NCBI GenBank assembly: GCA_032622095.1
Contig: CP136064.1
Location: forward strand, 148,120,864 to 148,184,863
Reading direction: 5' to 3'
From: Siphonodentalium dalli
Taxonomy: Eukaryota > Mollusca > Scaphopoda > Gadilida > Siphonodentaliidae
DNA length: 64,000 bases
The notes beneath the pieces were generated by a model that saw only the letters and a program-made list of their open reading frames with translations, searched no databases and was not told the origin of the DNA. Position 1 is the stretch's first letter. The number at the start of each line of letters is the position of its first letter. Below are positions 22,851 through 34,761 of this stretch, in pieces. The position numbers and the translations under genes were made by a program.

Positions 22851-23476
22851 CTAGAAGGTGACCCGACTTCGTCCGGGCTTTGACCTTGAATTGTCCATTT
22901 TGAAGGTCAAGGTCAAGTGGGGTCACGATTTGACCAGTCCAAAAACACTGCCCGGACAAAAGTACCCGACAAACGTGCCCGTCGAAATCTATCCGGTTTT
23001 ACCCGATTTGACCTTGAATTGATCATTTTGAAGGCCAAGGTCTGGTCGGGGTCACGATTGGACCCGTCCAAAACAATCAGTGGACAAAACTAACCCCACG
23101 TATCAAATTTCGTCGAAATCCCATCAAAATTGGCGATTTGACCTTGAAGTTACCCGATTTCAAGGTCAAGGTCACGTTGCACGGGCAAATGAATATGCTT
23201 ATGAGACTCGCCATAAGAAAGTACCACGACATACCAAGTTTCATCGAAATCCCGTGATATTCGGGCGTTTGACCTTGAAATGACCCGATTTCAAGGTCAA
23301 GGTCATGTCGCACGGACAAATTAATATGCCTATGTTCGTCCCCGGCCGAAAATACCCTCACATACCAAGTTTCATCGAAATCGGGTGGGCCGTTTTCGAG
23401 TTCATCGCGAACACACACACAGACACACACACAGACACACACACAGACACACAGATCTTCCAAAATATATAATAGA
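22851..23476 (-). mobile_element. Helitron-like unit B8
   Basis: Last unit of the continuous array, with the 3' CTAG at 22851 and the 5' TCTATTATATATTTTGG at 23476. Closely similar to B5. Confidence 0.75.
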
Positions 23477-23482
23477 TAACAA

Positions 23483-23777
23483 GGTGTTATATAGTTTCGT
23501 GGGTGCCGGTATCAAATAATATGAATTGAAGACACCTGTCCAGAAATACTTCTATCAATTAAAATTATGATATGCATACAATCAATTTCCGATATTTTAC
23601 GGCTCGCGTTCATTTGGAACTCTTTCTAAAAAATAGTAACAAATATATGTCCCACTTGATTTTCGCATTATATAATAAATATTGATATAAAATCAATATT
23701 AATTGATGGTAGCATTTCCGGACAGGTGTCTTCAGCTCATTTTTATTATTTTATACCCAGGAAACTATACAACACTG
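23483..23777. mobile_element. MITE with about 70-bp TIRs
   Basis: The left end GTGTTATATAGTTTCGTGGGT then GAAGACACCTGTCC is mirrored at the right by GGACAGGTGTCTTC then ACCCAGGAAACTATACAACAC. It lies just beyond the Helitron-like array. A worn copy is at 2170-2500. Confidence 0.7.
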
Positions 23778-24036
23778 GTTAGAGGAATAGATAATCCATC
23801 TTTAACGAATCTGGAAAATTTGAAATGTTCAAATTTGTTCAGTAAATCAGGAAAATAATATCTACAAAATGGACATGTAATTGGAAAGACTTGTGAGACT
23901 CGCATATATAAGAGAATGCACTGGCACAGGATATATAACCCTTTCGTGGCGGGAGCTGCGCTGGTGCAGCATTAAATTATGTGCTGTGCACTCCCTTATA
24001 ATTGCAGGTCCCATAGGCAGCCTCGCATATATAAGA

Positions 24037-24479
24037 CTAGAAGGTGACCCGACTTCGTCCGGGCTTTGACCTTGAATTGTCTATTTTGAAGGCCAAGGTC
24101 AAGTGGGGTCACGATTTGACCCGTCCAAAACACAGTGACCGAACAAAAGTACCCGACAAAAGTACCCGTCGAAATCCATCCGGTTTTACCCGATTTGACC
24201 TTGAATTGACCATTTTGAAGGTCAAGATCAGGTGGGGTCAAACAGCAACTCCCCAAAAATGGTGGAAATCGGCCCAGCGGATACCGGGAAATCGGCCCAG
24301 CGGATACCGAGATACCCTATGCATCAAATTTCGTCCGTAAAAATCCGCCAGTTTAACCCGATTTGATTTCCACTGAAGTATATAAACGCGCCTCATATAC
24401 ACACGCTCATTAATTATCAAGTTTCAACGTAAAGATAAATTACCATCGGTGCCCGAGATATCGCCAAGACGTCTGAAAC
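24037..24479 (-). mobile_element. Helitron-like unit C1 (5' truncated)
   Basis: CTAG at 24037-24040 and the 3' hairpin are intact. The sequence follows unit B6 until GTCTGAAAC at 24479, where unrelated sequence begins. It is separated from the array by about 560 bases. Confidence 0.7.
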
Positions 24480-24639
24480 CAGGCAATACGCACAAGCTTG
24501 ACTACCAAGAGATATCTTATCGGAGTCCACGATATGATGGCTCTTGGTATACAATCGCGACCACGGGAGGCACGTGATGTTCGATTGAATATCAGAATGT
24601 TGGGTATCATATAATACCATATCCCATAATATGTCAAAT

Positions 24640-24870
24640 ATAGCGAAATATCGAAATATAAAATAAAACGAAAAAGCGAAATAGGAAAATACATCGAAAA
24701 TCGAAATAGGAAAATACAGCGAAATAGCGAAATAGCGAAATAGAACGAAAACTCGAAATAGGAACATACAGCGAAATAGCGAAAAATATAGAACGAAATA
24801 TATAAGTATGAAATTATTTTTATAAACGAAATAACGGAGATATTTGAAAAGGTGTCTTTGACGAAATAAC
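24640..24870. repeat. CGAAATAG minisatellite
   Basis: CGAAATAG, CGAAATA and GGAAAATACAG words recur many times with variable spacing. The right edge carries ACGAAATAACGG twice, a word also found at 6332 and 40988. Confidence 0.7.
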
Positions 24871-24926
24871 GGACATATTTGGAGAAGTGTTTTTAAAGAG
24901 TTGAAGTTGAAATAGAGCCGGAAAGA

Positions 24927-26020
24927 TTGTCGCTGTCAGCTGACTCGGAGCTGACGTCAACAAGTACATCTGCTGATGATGCAATCACTTCCACATCAAA
25001 TTCAAGTATTCAAAATGCAAGGTTCGCAGAGGTTAGTGAATCGGACATAAATGAATTCGTGGTTCAACAAAGCAACAAGAACAACCTCTATAGAACAATT
25101 GGTGACCTAAAACTTTTCAAAACTTACCTTGAAAACACAGGTAACACAGTCCGGGAAATTCACTTAATTCCACATGGTGAACTATCTCCGTTGTTGTGAA
25201 AATTCCTGATTGGTGTCCGAAAATCCAATGGGTCCGAATATGAGTCTACATCACTTCGGGGATTTATTTCAAGCTTCGACAGACACTTTAGGCGTCAGAA
25301 ATATGGCTACTCGATCATTTACCAGCGTTGAATTTGCACAGGTGCGTGAAGTCCTCAGATGGAAACGCACCACACAAGTCAGAGCCCATTTCTGATGCAG
25401 AGATCGATGCACTGTGGGAAACTGAGCAGTTCGGATCGTCCATACCCATGGCCATCACAAATACACTCTGGTTTTACTTCACATTTCATTTTGGTCTGCG
25501 TGGTACAGGAGAGCATCGAGACATGTGTTGGGTGACATAACATTGTGCGAACCAGATGATTCTCTTCCATATTTGGAATTTAATGAACGTCAGACCAAGA
25601 CCAGGACCGGTGACAATCCAAGAGATATCCGCAGAATCCGTCCAAAATTATGTGTTAATAACACCGATCCACTGAAATGTATTGTCAGCATCTACAAAAT
25701 CTACAGAGATAAACATCCGAAGGATGTCAATGGTGCTGACCGTCCGTTCTATATTGCAACCCACACCGGAAATTCGGAATAGGCCTACATAAACCAGGTG
25801 AGATGTGGTTCAAGCGTCAGCCAATTGGCGTAAATAAACTGGGATCATTGATGCGACGAATGTGTAAAAAGCAGCCGGATTCTCGTCAGAAAAACACCTG
25901 TCAAACCACAGTGCAAGAAAGCATATGATCCAGAAATTAAATGACTTTGAAATCCCGGCAAACCATATTATACAAATTAGCAGTCACAAAAACACCCAGT
26001 CTGTAAATAGGGATAGTAGG
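24927..26020 (+). pseudogene. decayed Crypton-type tyrosine recombinase
   Basis: Homologous protein pieces appear in order in shifting frames. They are 24927-25199, then in the same frame after a TGA up to about 25325, then 25328-25540, 25525-25782, and two later pieces at about 25798-26020. Landmarks of the Crypton-derived recombinase domain (the domain of ZMYM and QRICH1 proteins) are visible. These are an N-terminal block ending KYGYSII, GLRGTGEH with the first catalytic Arg, a FNERQTKTRTG block, NHSARK with the His-x-x-Arg pair, and QISSHKNTQSVN. The catalytic Tyr expected just after that last block is replaced by Asp, and Gly is lost from the usual GH. With at least one stop and several frameshifts it cannot make active enzyme. 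Element ends were not found. Confidence 0.75.
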
Positions 26021-26039
26021 CGAAAATTTCAAATTCAAC

Positions 26040-26930
26040 TATATATATACATTGTGTTATATATCGTTTGAATATAAAAGTGAAAGAATTTTGAAGATTG
26101 CCCTTGTTATTCAAAAGTTATGGCCCTTTGAATTTTCGGAAAATGCAAATTTTTCCGCCAATCTAAGGTGACAGAAGGTTCGAATATTGCCATTGAGGGT
26201 CAAATCGCGTGCACTACCTTCAAGAAATGTTTCAATATGCATTTATATTCATGTCATATATAATTTTGAAGGGAATATTATTCCGAATAATATTATATAT
26301 GAATTGAGGCCCCTGGCCTTCTATATCTTGAGTTATACCCCTTTGATAGTATAAACATTATATATATATATATTCTTGTTGGGTCAAAAACTGGCAAATT
26401 TCGAAATCTGCCAAGTGCCGATGGATTGTAATCATCTGTACCAACTATGGCAAGTGGTCTGAAGCAGTAACACATACATGTTATATATCATTTGAAAGGG
26501 GATGTCTTTCTGAATAGAAATCTTAAAGAATGTAGAAGATTGCCCTTCTTGGTCAAGAGTTATGGCCCTTTGAAGTTTTAAAAATTCATATTTTATTCTG
26601 CCGGTCCAAGGTTCGAACCGCGTCGGTAGGGGTAAAACTACATGGACTATCGATAGCGAAGATTTCAGAAAACTTATACATACAAGTAATATATTATTTT
26701 AAAAGGTGTTTCATTCTGAATAATAATATGGATAAATTGCCCTTCTGTGCCAAGAGTTACAGCCCTTTAACATAATTTTATTGCCTAAAACAAAAATTTA
26801 CAAGACATTTACATATATGTCATATATCATTCTGAAGGTTTTTTTCCTTTTGCTATTAAATTACAAATCTGAAATATCTCAGAAGATAATCATTATGGTA
26901 AATTATATGTCCTTTGAAATTAATAAATGT
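26040..26930 (+). repeat. diverged tandem repeat, about 210-bp unit
   Basis: ATATATCATTTGAAAGG-like, TTCTGAATAnnA, GAnnATTGCCCTTnTTnn and AAGAGTTATGGCCCTTTGAA recur in that order four or five times. Non-coding and old. Confidence 0.6.
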
Positions 26931-27834
26931 GTGATATCAATGTTAGATTAAGTCATGCCGGTGGAGTGTCATTACGTATTCGGGCAATAATTTACACATG
27001 GCTATAGTTTTTTCACTGATGCAGAAGTGATCAGAACTAAATAGGATAGTATATGCTCCAATTATTTAGTAGCAAGCCCTCCCCTTTTATTAGAGGAACA
27101 CTACAACTCAACTCCCATAGTACATGGTGGGTAGTTTCATTGAAGTGGGCCCTAGCGTTTGGTGAATCGATATTTAGCGGTTTACTGACATTTCGCTTTA
27201 CCAAACATAAGCGATAGTCTTGCTACACAGACTTAGGCATCAGTGTTCACTTTTTTTGCGAATGATGACCATGAATGAAAACTTATGTTTTCCAATCAGC
27301 TTCATGAGCTAGTCTCAAAGGAAACAGCTTATTTGTTACTGTTCAATGTGTGATGAAACAATTAAGAGGTACTATCCTCCATTTCACAAACAAAACAGGT
27401 CCACATAATTTGATTCTAATTTCACATTTACCGGTATTATAATACATTAATATTGTTCACATGGTGGGTGAACATTTTTTAAGTATAACACTGATCCCTG
27501 CCAGAATGTAAAAATCCAGCATAATTTAGACTCCAATAAACTTGGAACAAACCGAAATGTTAAATTTATATCAGAATCCAGGAAACTTTCGCTCTAAATC
27601 ATGTTTGCAGTGATCATTACTGTACCGGTATTAAATTTAAGGTACTTTGTCATTCATATGTTTTTTTTTATTTTTAGAACGTTGGTTTACCAGCTCTGTT
27701 TATATGAATAAAAAGAATGTGCTGAATACCACTTGTGACTAGAGAACTAACTTAATCAATGAGAACCAGAATGACCAACTATTAAACAAACTAAAAAATA
27801 ATCTACTACTATCTAGTCACCCATAATACTTAAT
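26931..27834. other. non-coding stretch
   Basis: AT-rich sequence with several TACCGGTA words. I find no gene, no paired ends and no repeat that I can define. Confidence 0.4.
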
Positions 27835-28225
27835 AAAAATACAAAACTTGAAACAGGAAGGAGTCATGCAAAGATTGTTTTCAGCAACTCAGTCTGACTC
27901 AGAGTGAACCCATGTTCACTCAGACTTGGACTTACCATATTAAAGCAGCTGTTACTGGGAAATTCAAACTATTTTTGAAAAAAATACCGGTTGCCCTTAG
28001 TACTTAATCAAAAATAGAAAAAAATAAATTTGAAACAGGAAGAAAACATAACTTTTTTGAAAAATATACCGGTTTCCCTTAGTACATAATCAAAAATAGA
28101 AAGAACAAAACTTTTAAACAGGAAGAAATCATGCAATTTTTTTTAACTAACACAGTCTGACTCAGAGTGAATCTGGTTCACTTAGACTGGGACTTACCAT
28201 ATTAAAGCAGCTGTTACTCAGTGTT
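27835..28225 (+). repeat. direct repeat, two copies about 245 bp apart
   Basis: CAGTCTGACTCAGAGTGAA, GGTTCACT-like and GACTTACCATATTAAAGCAG then CTGTTACT occur at 27890-27957 and 28153-28215. AAACAGGAAGnAnnCAT blocks precede each copy. The function is unknown. Confidence 0.65.
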
Positions 28226-28244
28226 ATGTTATGTTTTATATTTT

Positions 28245-28405
28245 ATTAAACACCACTAGAAGTAGTGCAGGTACGCGTGCATACAATGTTTAGCATTGTA
28301 TATATTTTTAGTTTTATGGCCACTCTAGAAGTAGAGCTGGCAATTCTTAAATTTTTATTTATTTACTTTCATTTATTCGACCCCACTAGTACTAGTGCAG
28401 GTGCA
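28245..28405. repeat. three small perfect hairpins downstream of the transposase-like gene
   Basis: CACTAGAAGTAGTG (28252), CTCTAGAAGTAGAG (about 28322) and CACTAGTACTAGTG (about 28384) each form a 5-7 bp stem with at most a small loop and are followed by CAGGT or CTGGC. They lie 3' of the minus-strand gene that ends at 28429. Confidence 0.55.
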
Positions 28406-28428
28406 CAATTTATGTTTACAGTCAATAA

Positions 28429-31333
28429 TTAATTGGGAATTATTTTAGCATTACCTTCCTCCATTTCTGAATGTAGTTGTACAACATACAGTGCTTCATC
28501 ATCATCATATTTTATGTTGAGCCATGCTGGATAACCAAGAACAGTTGAAATAACAGTCCCAATATACAAGACGTCTTCTCCTTTCTCCTCCCACAGATGT
28601 TCTATTCTTTTGCCAATGAGATAAGATGCCATGCTAATCTCTTGTTCCAACTGAGGTGTTTTAAATGATTCCTTAATGAGATGCTTCACGTTGTATGCAA
28701 GTTCGCCAACTGACAGGTTACGGCGACCATCACCATCCTTTATTGAGAAACGAAACAAGGACTGGTCTGCTTCTTGACACAATATTTGTTCTCTAAATCT
28801 TAATTGTGCCTTCAGTGCATCCTCTTTATTACTTTTGGCTTTCAATTGAGCCACTAAACTAACAACCTGTTCCTCTGACTGATAAAATCCAAAATGGAGA
28901 ATATCTGCTATGATCATCTCCTTCTGTTGCAGCCGCTTTGCAGCCCTCTCCTCTTGTTCCTTTCTTTTAATTCTCTGATTCTCTTATCGAGATCTAATAA
29001 TCTCCTGTCTCCTTGCCCTACTGAGTTCATACAACTGTTTTGAATTCATCCTTGCCTTCTTTATCAGTTCATTCTGCTCTTCCCTAGTCTTTCCTGATAG
29101 CCACTCATCTGTTTTGTTCAAGCAAAACATTAAATAAGCCTCTTGCGAAATATGTGTGATGCTCGGCTTGAAGCGTAGAAGCTGATCACAATATGCAAAT
29201 ACTCTCTCTGCAAATTTGTTGTGCTTCTCCACACTACTCGTTACGTCCCTCGCATCTTTCCCTTTTCCATAGAACTCTCCTCCTGTCAGGAATTCCTTGT
29301 AGTGTTCTTTCATTAGTTTTGTTATTGCTGACACCAATACACATATGATGGCCTCAACCTCATCATCATATTTTGAAGGTGCTACAAGAGAATCATATAC
29401 CTTGTTCTTAACAATCCACTGTGCATGTGGTGGGATTGATAGCTCTCCTAACATGAATTGATCCACTTGTGATGCAGCAGTTTCTAGATAATGTAATACA
29501 TAAGCTATTATGACAGAAAGATCAAGTAAATGCACATCCTTGTGTTCTGTTATTCTCCATAGTGGACCAGTGAGTAACTTGTTGATGAGACCAAGAGCTT
29601 TGCAGCCTGCAATATTCATTGGCTCTTTCAGGTCTGCCAACACAGCTTTCAAAAATAAATTCAGCGAACCTTTACCTTCCAGATAGCAGATCATCTTCTC
29701 ATGGAAAAAGTATACATATGCTCCATTGAAAAATATAATATTAAATCTGTTCCCTCTAAATGGAACAATTGGCAGAGATCTCATATTATTCTCTTTCAGC
29801 TTATCAGCAATGTACAGTTTAAAATCTCCATGACATCCTGATTTTTCATCTGCTCCTCTTGCAAATGCTTTGGCAGCTGTCCATATAAGCCTTGTGGTGC
29901 CTGGTTCCATTGGCTTCATTATTTGCGGCCCTACAATTTTCGGCCTCTCCTGCATTTTCTCTACTTCCAGTAAAGCCTGCTGTGAAACCTCTGCAATTTG
30001 CACAAAACCATGCAAGCTACAGAAAAAAATTATTAGATGTTCTATGGCTACCCTGTCTTCCTGATTCATTTCACCCCAATGTGGCTTTATATCGGGGAGA
30101 ATATTCTTTCTGTAATTCTCCAACATATCATGCCATTTCAATTCTGTAGCTGCTCTATCTGACATAGTGTTCTGAATATTACACAATATTTTTTTTACCA
30201 ACATCGCAACTTGTCTCTTGCTTTCTGTCATCAATATCCTGCAGAACCTCTTTGAAAGTTTTTAATGTGTCATCTGCTGACTTTGTCACAAGGTCTCTAA
30301 TACCGAGTACCCAGTGTCTCTGTTCATCATCTGTTGCATGGAATCCCATGTACTTTTCACCAAACTTACTGGTTTCATCATTATACAGAGTAGTGTTTTC
30401 TTTCTGACTGAAAACTTCCGCTACCTGCGATTGTGATAACCCTAATCGTTCAATGTTCATATTCCGCACAGTCATCGATGAAGGGATCCGTGCTGCCTCC
30501 TTGCCAATGAATCCTAAGACCGCATTAATAACCGGTCCTACATGTTCAAGACCAACATGGTGTTCTAATAGTTTGTAAATGACCCTGCGAAATTCTGAAC
30601 TGTAGCAATTGTTCTCATTGTCATATGTTTCAACTGTCCTTGATCTCATCAATTCTAATTCCTTCTGTTTCATGTTAATGTCTTCTTCAAGAGCCAGCTT
30701 TTCTTGTTGGATTGTATTTATCTTCTCCTCTGCCAATGCAAGCTCATCATGTAGCTGGGCTATGATATTGTCAGTATCACCTTCATCAATCTTTCTAGAT
30801 TTCTCTCTATAGTATGCTTCCCTACATGATGTGCGTTTCGGTTCGGTCCTACTGTATTGCACCACTGCTCTACTGCTGTCTAATTTTGTACCAAGAATTT
30901 TATTCTGATCTATTTGGTACTTCAGTTTCTCTGTGGTCTTATTCAATTGGGATTGTATATTCTCAAGTTTTTCAAATGCTACAATGGAGCTGCTATGATT
31001 CAGTCTTCGTTCTGAAATTTCTTTGCAATCATCACGTTGGCAGACATCCGATGCATCTCCACCAGGCCCTGTACTGTGGATTTCAGGTTCAGGATATTTG
31101 AATGCACTTGATGCCCAGAGCTCAAATTTTCCTTTGGCATTTGGTTTTGATTTATCCTTGCTGTGATCCCTGTATGCCTTCCACACTCGGTCAATAGCTG
31201 ATACCACAGATGTTAATTTAATACACCCAGCATCAGACTTTCCCAACTGATGACCAATTAGCCATTGGGCACATTGTTGCTTACCATTTAAGTTATAGTA
31301 TTCGGCTACTTCTAAGTTAGTCAGATCAGACAT
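28429..31333 (-). pseudogene. uncharacterised transposase-like gene, about 965 codons, one frameshift and one stop
   Basis: Three adjoining minus-strand segments form one protein. Segment 1 (31333 to about 30197) starts at MSDLTNLEVAEYYNL. It has a coiled coil at about residues 115-230 and then YNDETSKFG (Asp 319). The frame breaks in a run of eight A (plus strand 30189-30196); one base fewer would join it to segment 2. Segment 2 has NTMSDRAATE, then CSLHGFVQIAE, then a long helical region. It ends at TAA (28984-28986), after which the same frame continues to 28429 through a basic helix and an SH3-like tail (WLNIKYDDDEALYVVQL). I recall similar proteins as repeated uncharacterised loci in fish, cnidarians and molluscs, but know no accepted name. 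DET, then SDR, then CxxH recalls an RNase-H-fold DDE/hAT-like transposase core. That is inference. The few lesions suggest a recent copy. Terminal repeats were not found. Confidence 0.65.
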
Positions 31334-32670
31334 ATTTCAATTTTTACAGCAAGCCAAATGAAATGAAGAACAAGTAATTCGGAAAATTGATACTGAAAGC
31401 TATTGATTTAGTTCAATTACAAAATATGCTGGCCAAATGGAATCAGTAATTAATAGTCAGCAATTAATTGTAATGATCACCCCCGTGTACGTGGTATCGC
31501 CAAAACCGAGGGTATCGCCAAAACCGAGAATATGGGAAAGTCATTTTCACGTATATGATATGGGGATATGTTTGTTTCACATCGTAATACAGACATCGAG
31601 CATCGTATGTGTATGTCCACACGAAGCAGGAGTATTTATCCACTAGTTGTCATTTAGTTTTCCCAGATCAGACCATTAATTGTTTTTCAATGGTGTTTTT
31701 GCTTTTGCTCACTCAAATTTTCGAGAACATCCATTCACTAGTATAGTTCCTGGACTCCCACAATTCCAAAACAAATGCCGGTATATAGTTGAATCTGTCA
31801 ATGAAGTATACGATTTGACAGAATTTAAAAAATCCCTGTCGTTCTCAATATCCGTGCGATATGAAGGGACCACTGTCGGTCCAGAAAGATGCGAACGGCA
31901 CAGATGAAGATGCGCCAAACGCCGAGTTTCTGTGCAGTAAATATGCGTATTATTTAAGGAGTTCTGATGAGTTTTCGAGTGTTTTTATGTGTAACTGAGA
32001 ATGATAAATTGGAATGCGAATGTCATCTGAAATATGAATCCATAACATATTCGAAATATTGTGTGCATATATATTATGAATGTGTTTCAATTGAAATTAA
32101 TTGAACATCCATCTCAGCATTCAGATTTGCGATCTCAAGAACGTGAATGAATGATAGCCCGATGCCTTGATCACACGCACGTGAATGCTGCCGTTTGCAT
32201 GCATGCACCTAATCGGATATTCGTTTAGTATTAACATGCTTGGAGTTTGTATATAGACCACACATGTCGGACGACACGCTACGGCGTATCAACGATTTGT
32301 TATAATCATGTTTATTTTTACAGACTTTATGACTCGTTCCCACACGAGTAGACCGTTCCGCGACAATGAAACCGAATCATCTTATCGAATATGCATATAT
32401 CGTATTGCTCCAAATTATGCAATTCTGGCCTTTTAAGAGTCAACAGATAATATTGTAACGATTCTATGTTAACCTTAAACATCCGTACATGATTGTATCA
32501 TCACAATGTGCTATGTGTGGCACACGTGTGTGCCTTCTTATCTGGATGTCGATGGGCCTCTGTGTCTATGTAGCACATGTAGTCAGCTTACCAACATATA
32601 ACACCATGTTTAAACAAAATCAAACCAGACCATGCGGTTTTGATAAATAACGTATCTTCCTCAGATGAAG

Positions 32671-32671
<1 letters not shown>

Positions 32672-32710
<39 letters not shown>
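32672..32710. repeat. (TA)n microsatellite
   Basis: Pure TA run in the centre of the long-arm element. Confidence 0.9.
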
Positions 32711-32712
<2 letters not shown>

Positions 32713-33587
32713 GGGGAAGTGTTATGTTACATAAGCACACCACTGTCACATCCCTATAACCGAGTGGATGAATTAGCCGACTAAAAGACAGAACATGTGG
32801 TCTTCGGATGTAGCCTAGTATGTTCGCGGATAGAGCACGTATAAATATTTATCTTTTTTCCTGTGATGTTTTGTATAAGAATTATCATTGGAAATTGCTC
32901 GCCTGACAGCCACCATGTGCTATGGTGTCCATTTTTCTCTGTTGAATGGTTTGACAGAGGTTAAGACTCCGCCCCAACAAAACAAATACTCTCCCCGAAG
33001 ACAAATAAATTCATGATGAATGACACGTTATACTCATCATCGGGCCTCGTGAAAGTTTGCACGAGTGGAGCTATAATCACAACAATTATCTCTGTCTGTG
33101 AACAAAGCAAAAACAGCCAGTCCGCATAAAATCATAATAAAATTATAATTGATCCCTTAATCAGTCAATTCGTCCGGTCCCTTGTGTGTTGCGCGGATAT
33201 TTTGTGGCATCTCGAATTTAGTATTATGAAATACCATGTCTGAATCAGATGCGCCATTGGAAATTGTGCCCATAGACGAAGCGTTAGGGAAAGTCAGATG
33301 CGACTTGACGTTGAACATCCATAACAATTTTGGTTAGAACCATAAACCAAACTCAGGACGGAGATAAGATTCATTTCGGTTAAACATACATATCAATTAC
33401 AGTATATGCAACCTATACGATAACATAATGAAGTCTTGTGTAAATATTATGCCCACTAAATATGTGGTCCTAGGGCTAAATTAGAAAAGTTATAAACTAC
33501 AGTGCAATTTACATGTGCACATAACAATCATGGCAGTATACACATGTTCCACAGTAAAGTGTTTATTATAAATAGCAGTAACTGTAT

Positions 33588-33607
33588 TGTGTGTGTGTGT
33601 GTGTGTG

Positions 33608-33642
<35 letters not shown>
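33588..33642. repeat. (GT)n microsatellite
   Basis: GT run broken once by GTAG, in the centre of the long-arm element. Confidence 0.9.
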
Positions 33643-34761
33643 ATATATGTTCGGATGTTTAGTGTGTTAACATAGAATCGTTACAATTTTATCTGATGAC
33701 TCTCAAAAAAGCCAGAATTGCATAATTTGGAGCAATACGATATATATATGTATATTCAATAAGATGATTCGGTTTCATTGTCACGTAACGGTCTACTCGA
33801 GTGGGAACGAATCATAATTTAAAGTCTGTAAAATAAACATGATTATAACAAATCGTTGATACGCCGTAGCGTGTCGTCTGGCATGTGTGGTCTATATACA
33901 AACTCCAAGCATGTTAATACTAAACGAATAACCGATTAGCTGCATGCATGCGAAACGGCAGCATTCACGTGCGTGTGATCAAGGTATCGCGTTATCATTC
34001 ATTCACGTTCTTGAGATCGCAAATCGGAATGCTGAGATGAATGTTCAATTAATTTCAATTGAAACACATTCATAATATATATGCACACAATATTTCGAAT
34101 ATGTTATGGATTCATATTTCAGATGACATTCGCAGTCCAATTTATCAGTCTCAGATACACATGAAAACACTCGAAAACTCATCAGAACTCCTTAAGTAAT
34201 ACGAATATTTACTACACAGAAACTCGGCGTTTGGCGCATCTTCATCTGTGCCGTTCGCATCTTTCTGGACCGACAGTGGTCCCTTCATATCGCACGGATA
34301 TTGAGAACGACAGGGATTTTTTAAATTCTGTCAAATCGTATGCTTCATTGACAGATTCAACTATATACCGGCATTTGTTTTGGAAGCGTGGGAGTCCAGT
34401 AACTATATTAGTGAATGGATGTTCTCGAAAATTTGAGTGAGCAAAAGCAAAAACACCATTGAAAAAATTCGCCGAAAAAAAATTAATGGTCTGATCTGGG
34501 AAAACTAAATGACAACTAGTGGATAAATACTCCTGCTTCGTGTGGACATACACATACGATGCTCGATGTCTGTATTACGATGTGAAACAAACATATCCCC
34601 ATATCATATACGTGAAAATGACTTTCCCATATTCTCGGTTTTGGCGATACCCTCGGTTTTGGCGATACCACGTACACGGGGGTGGTGATAGAAAAAACAG
34701 AAAGACGTCACACGCCAAATTCCACGACGTCAACAGCGCAACACGTGTGTTTGTTTACAAA

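Larger units (their letters stand above)
31478..34684. mobile_element. 3.2 kb element with inverted arms of about 1 kb
   Basis: The left arm (31478 to about 32480) and right arm (about 33665 to 34684) are inverted copies, starting CACCCCCGTGTACGTGG. Near each end TATCGCCAAAACCGAG occurs twice. The arms also share AAACTCGGCG, CAAATTATGCAATTCTGG and GTTAACATAGAATCGTTAC. A 69-codon frame is kept in both arms (31709-31918 minus and 34231-34440 plus) with a few amino-acid differences. The middle (32480-33665) carries TA and GT microsatellites and no transposase. ATGAT on the left and GTGAT on the right are the best TSD candidates, with one mismatch. Confidence 0.75.

Noticed and set aside
31478-34684. 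Reading the 69-codon frame in both arms as a real gene
   Set aside because: No domain, short, and it spans the best conserved part of a TIR, so openness may be chance. Kept only as a point to check.
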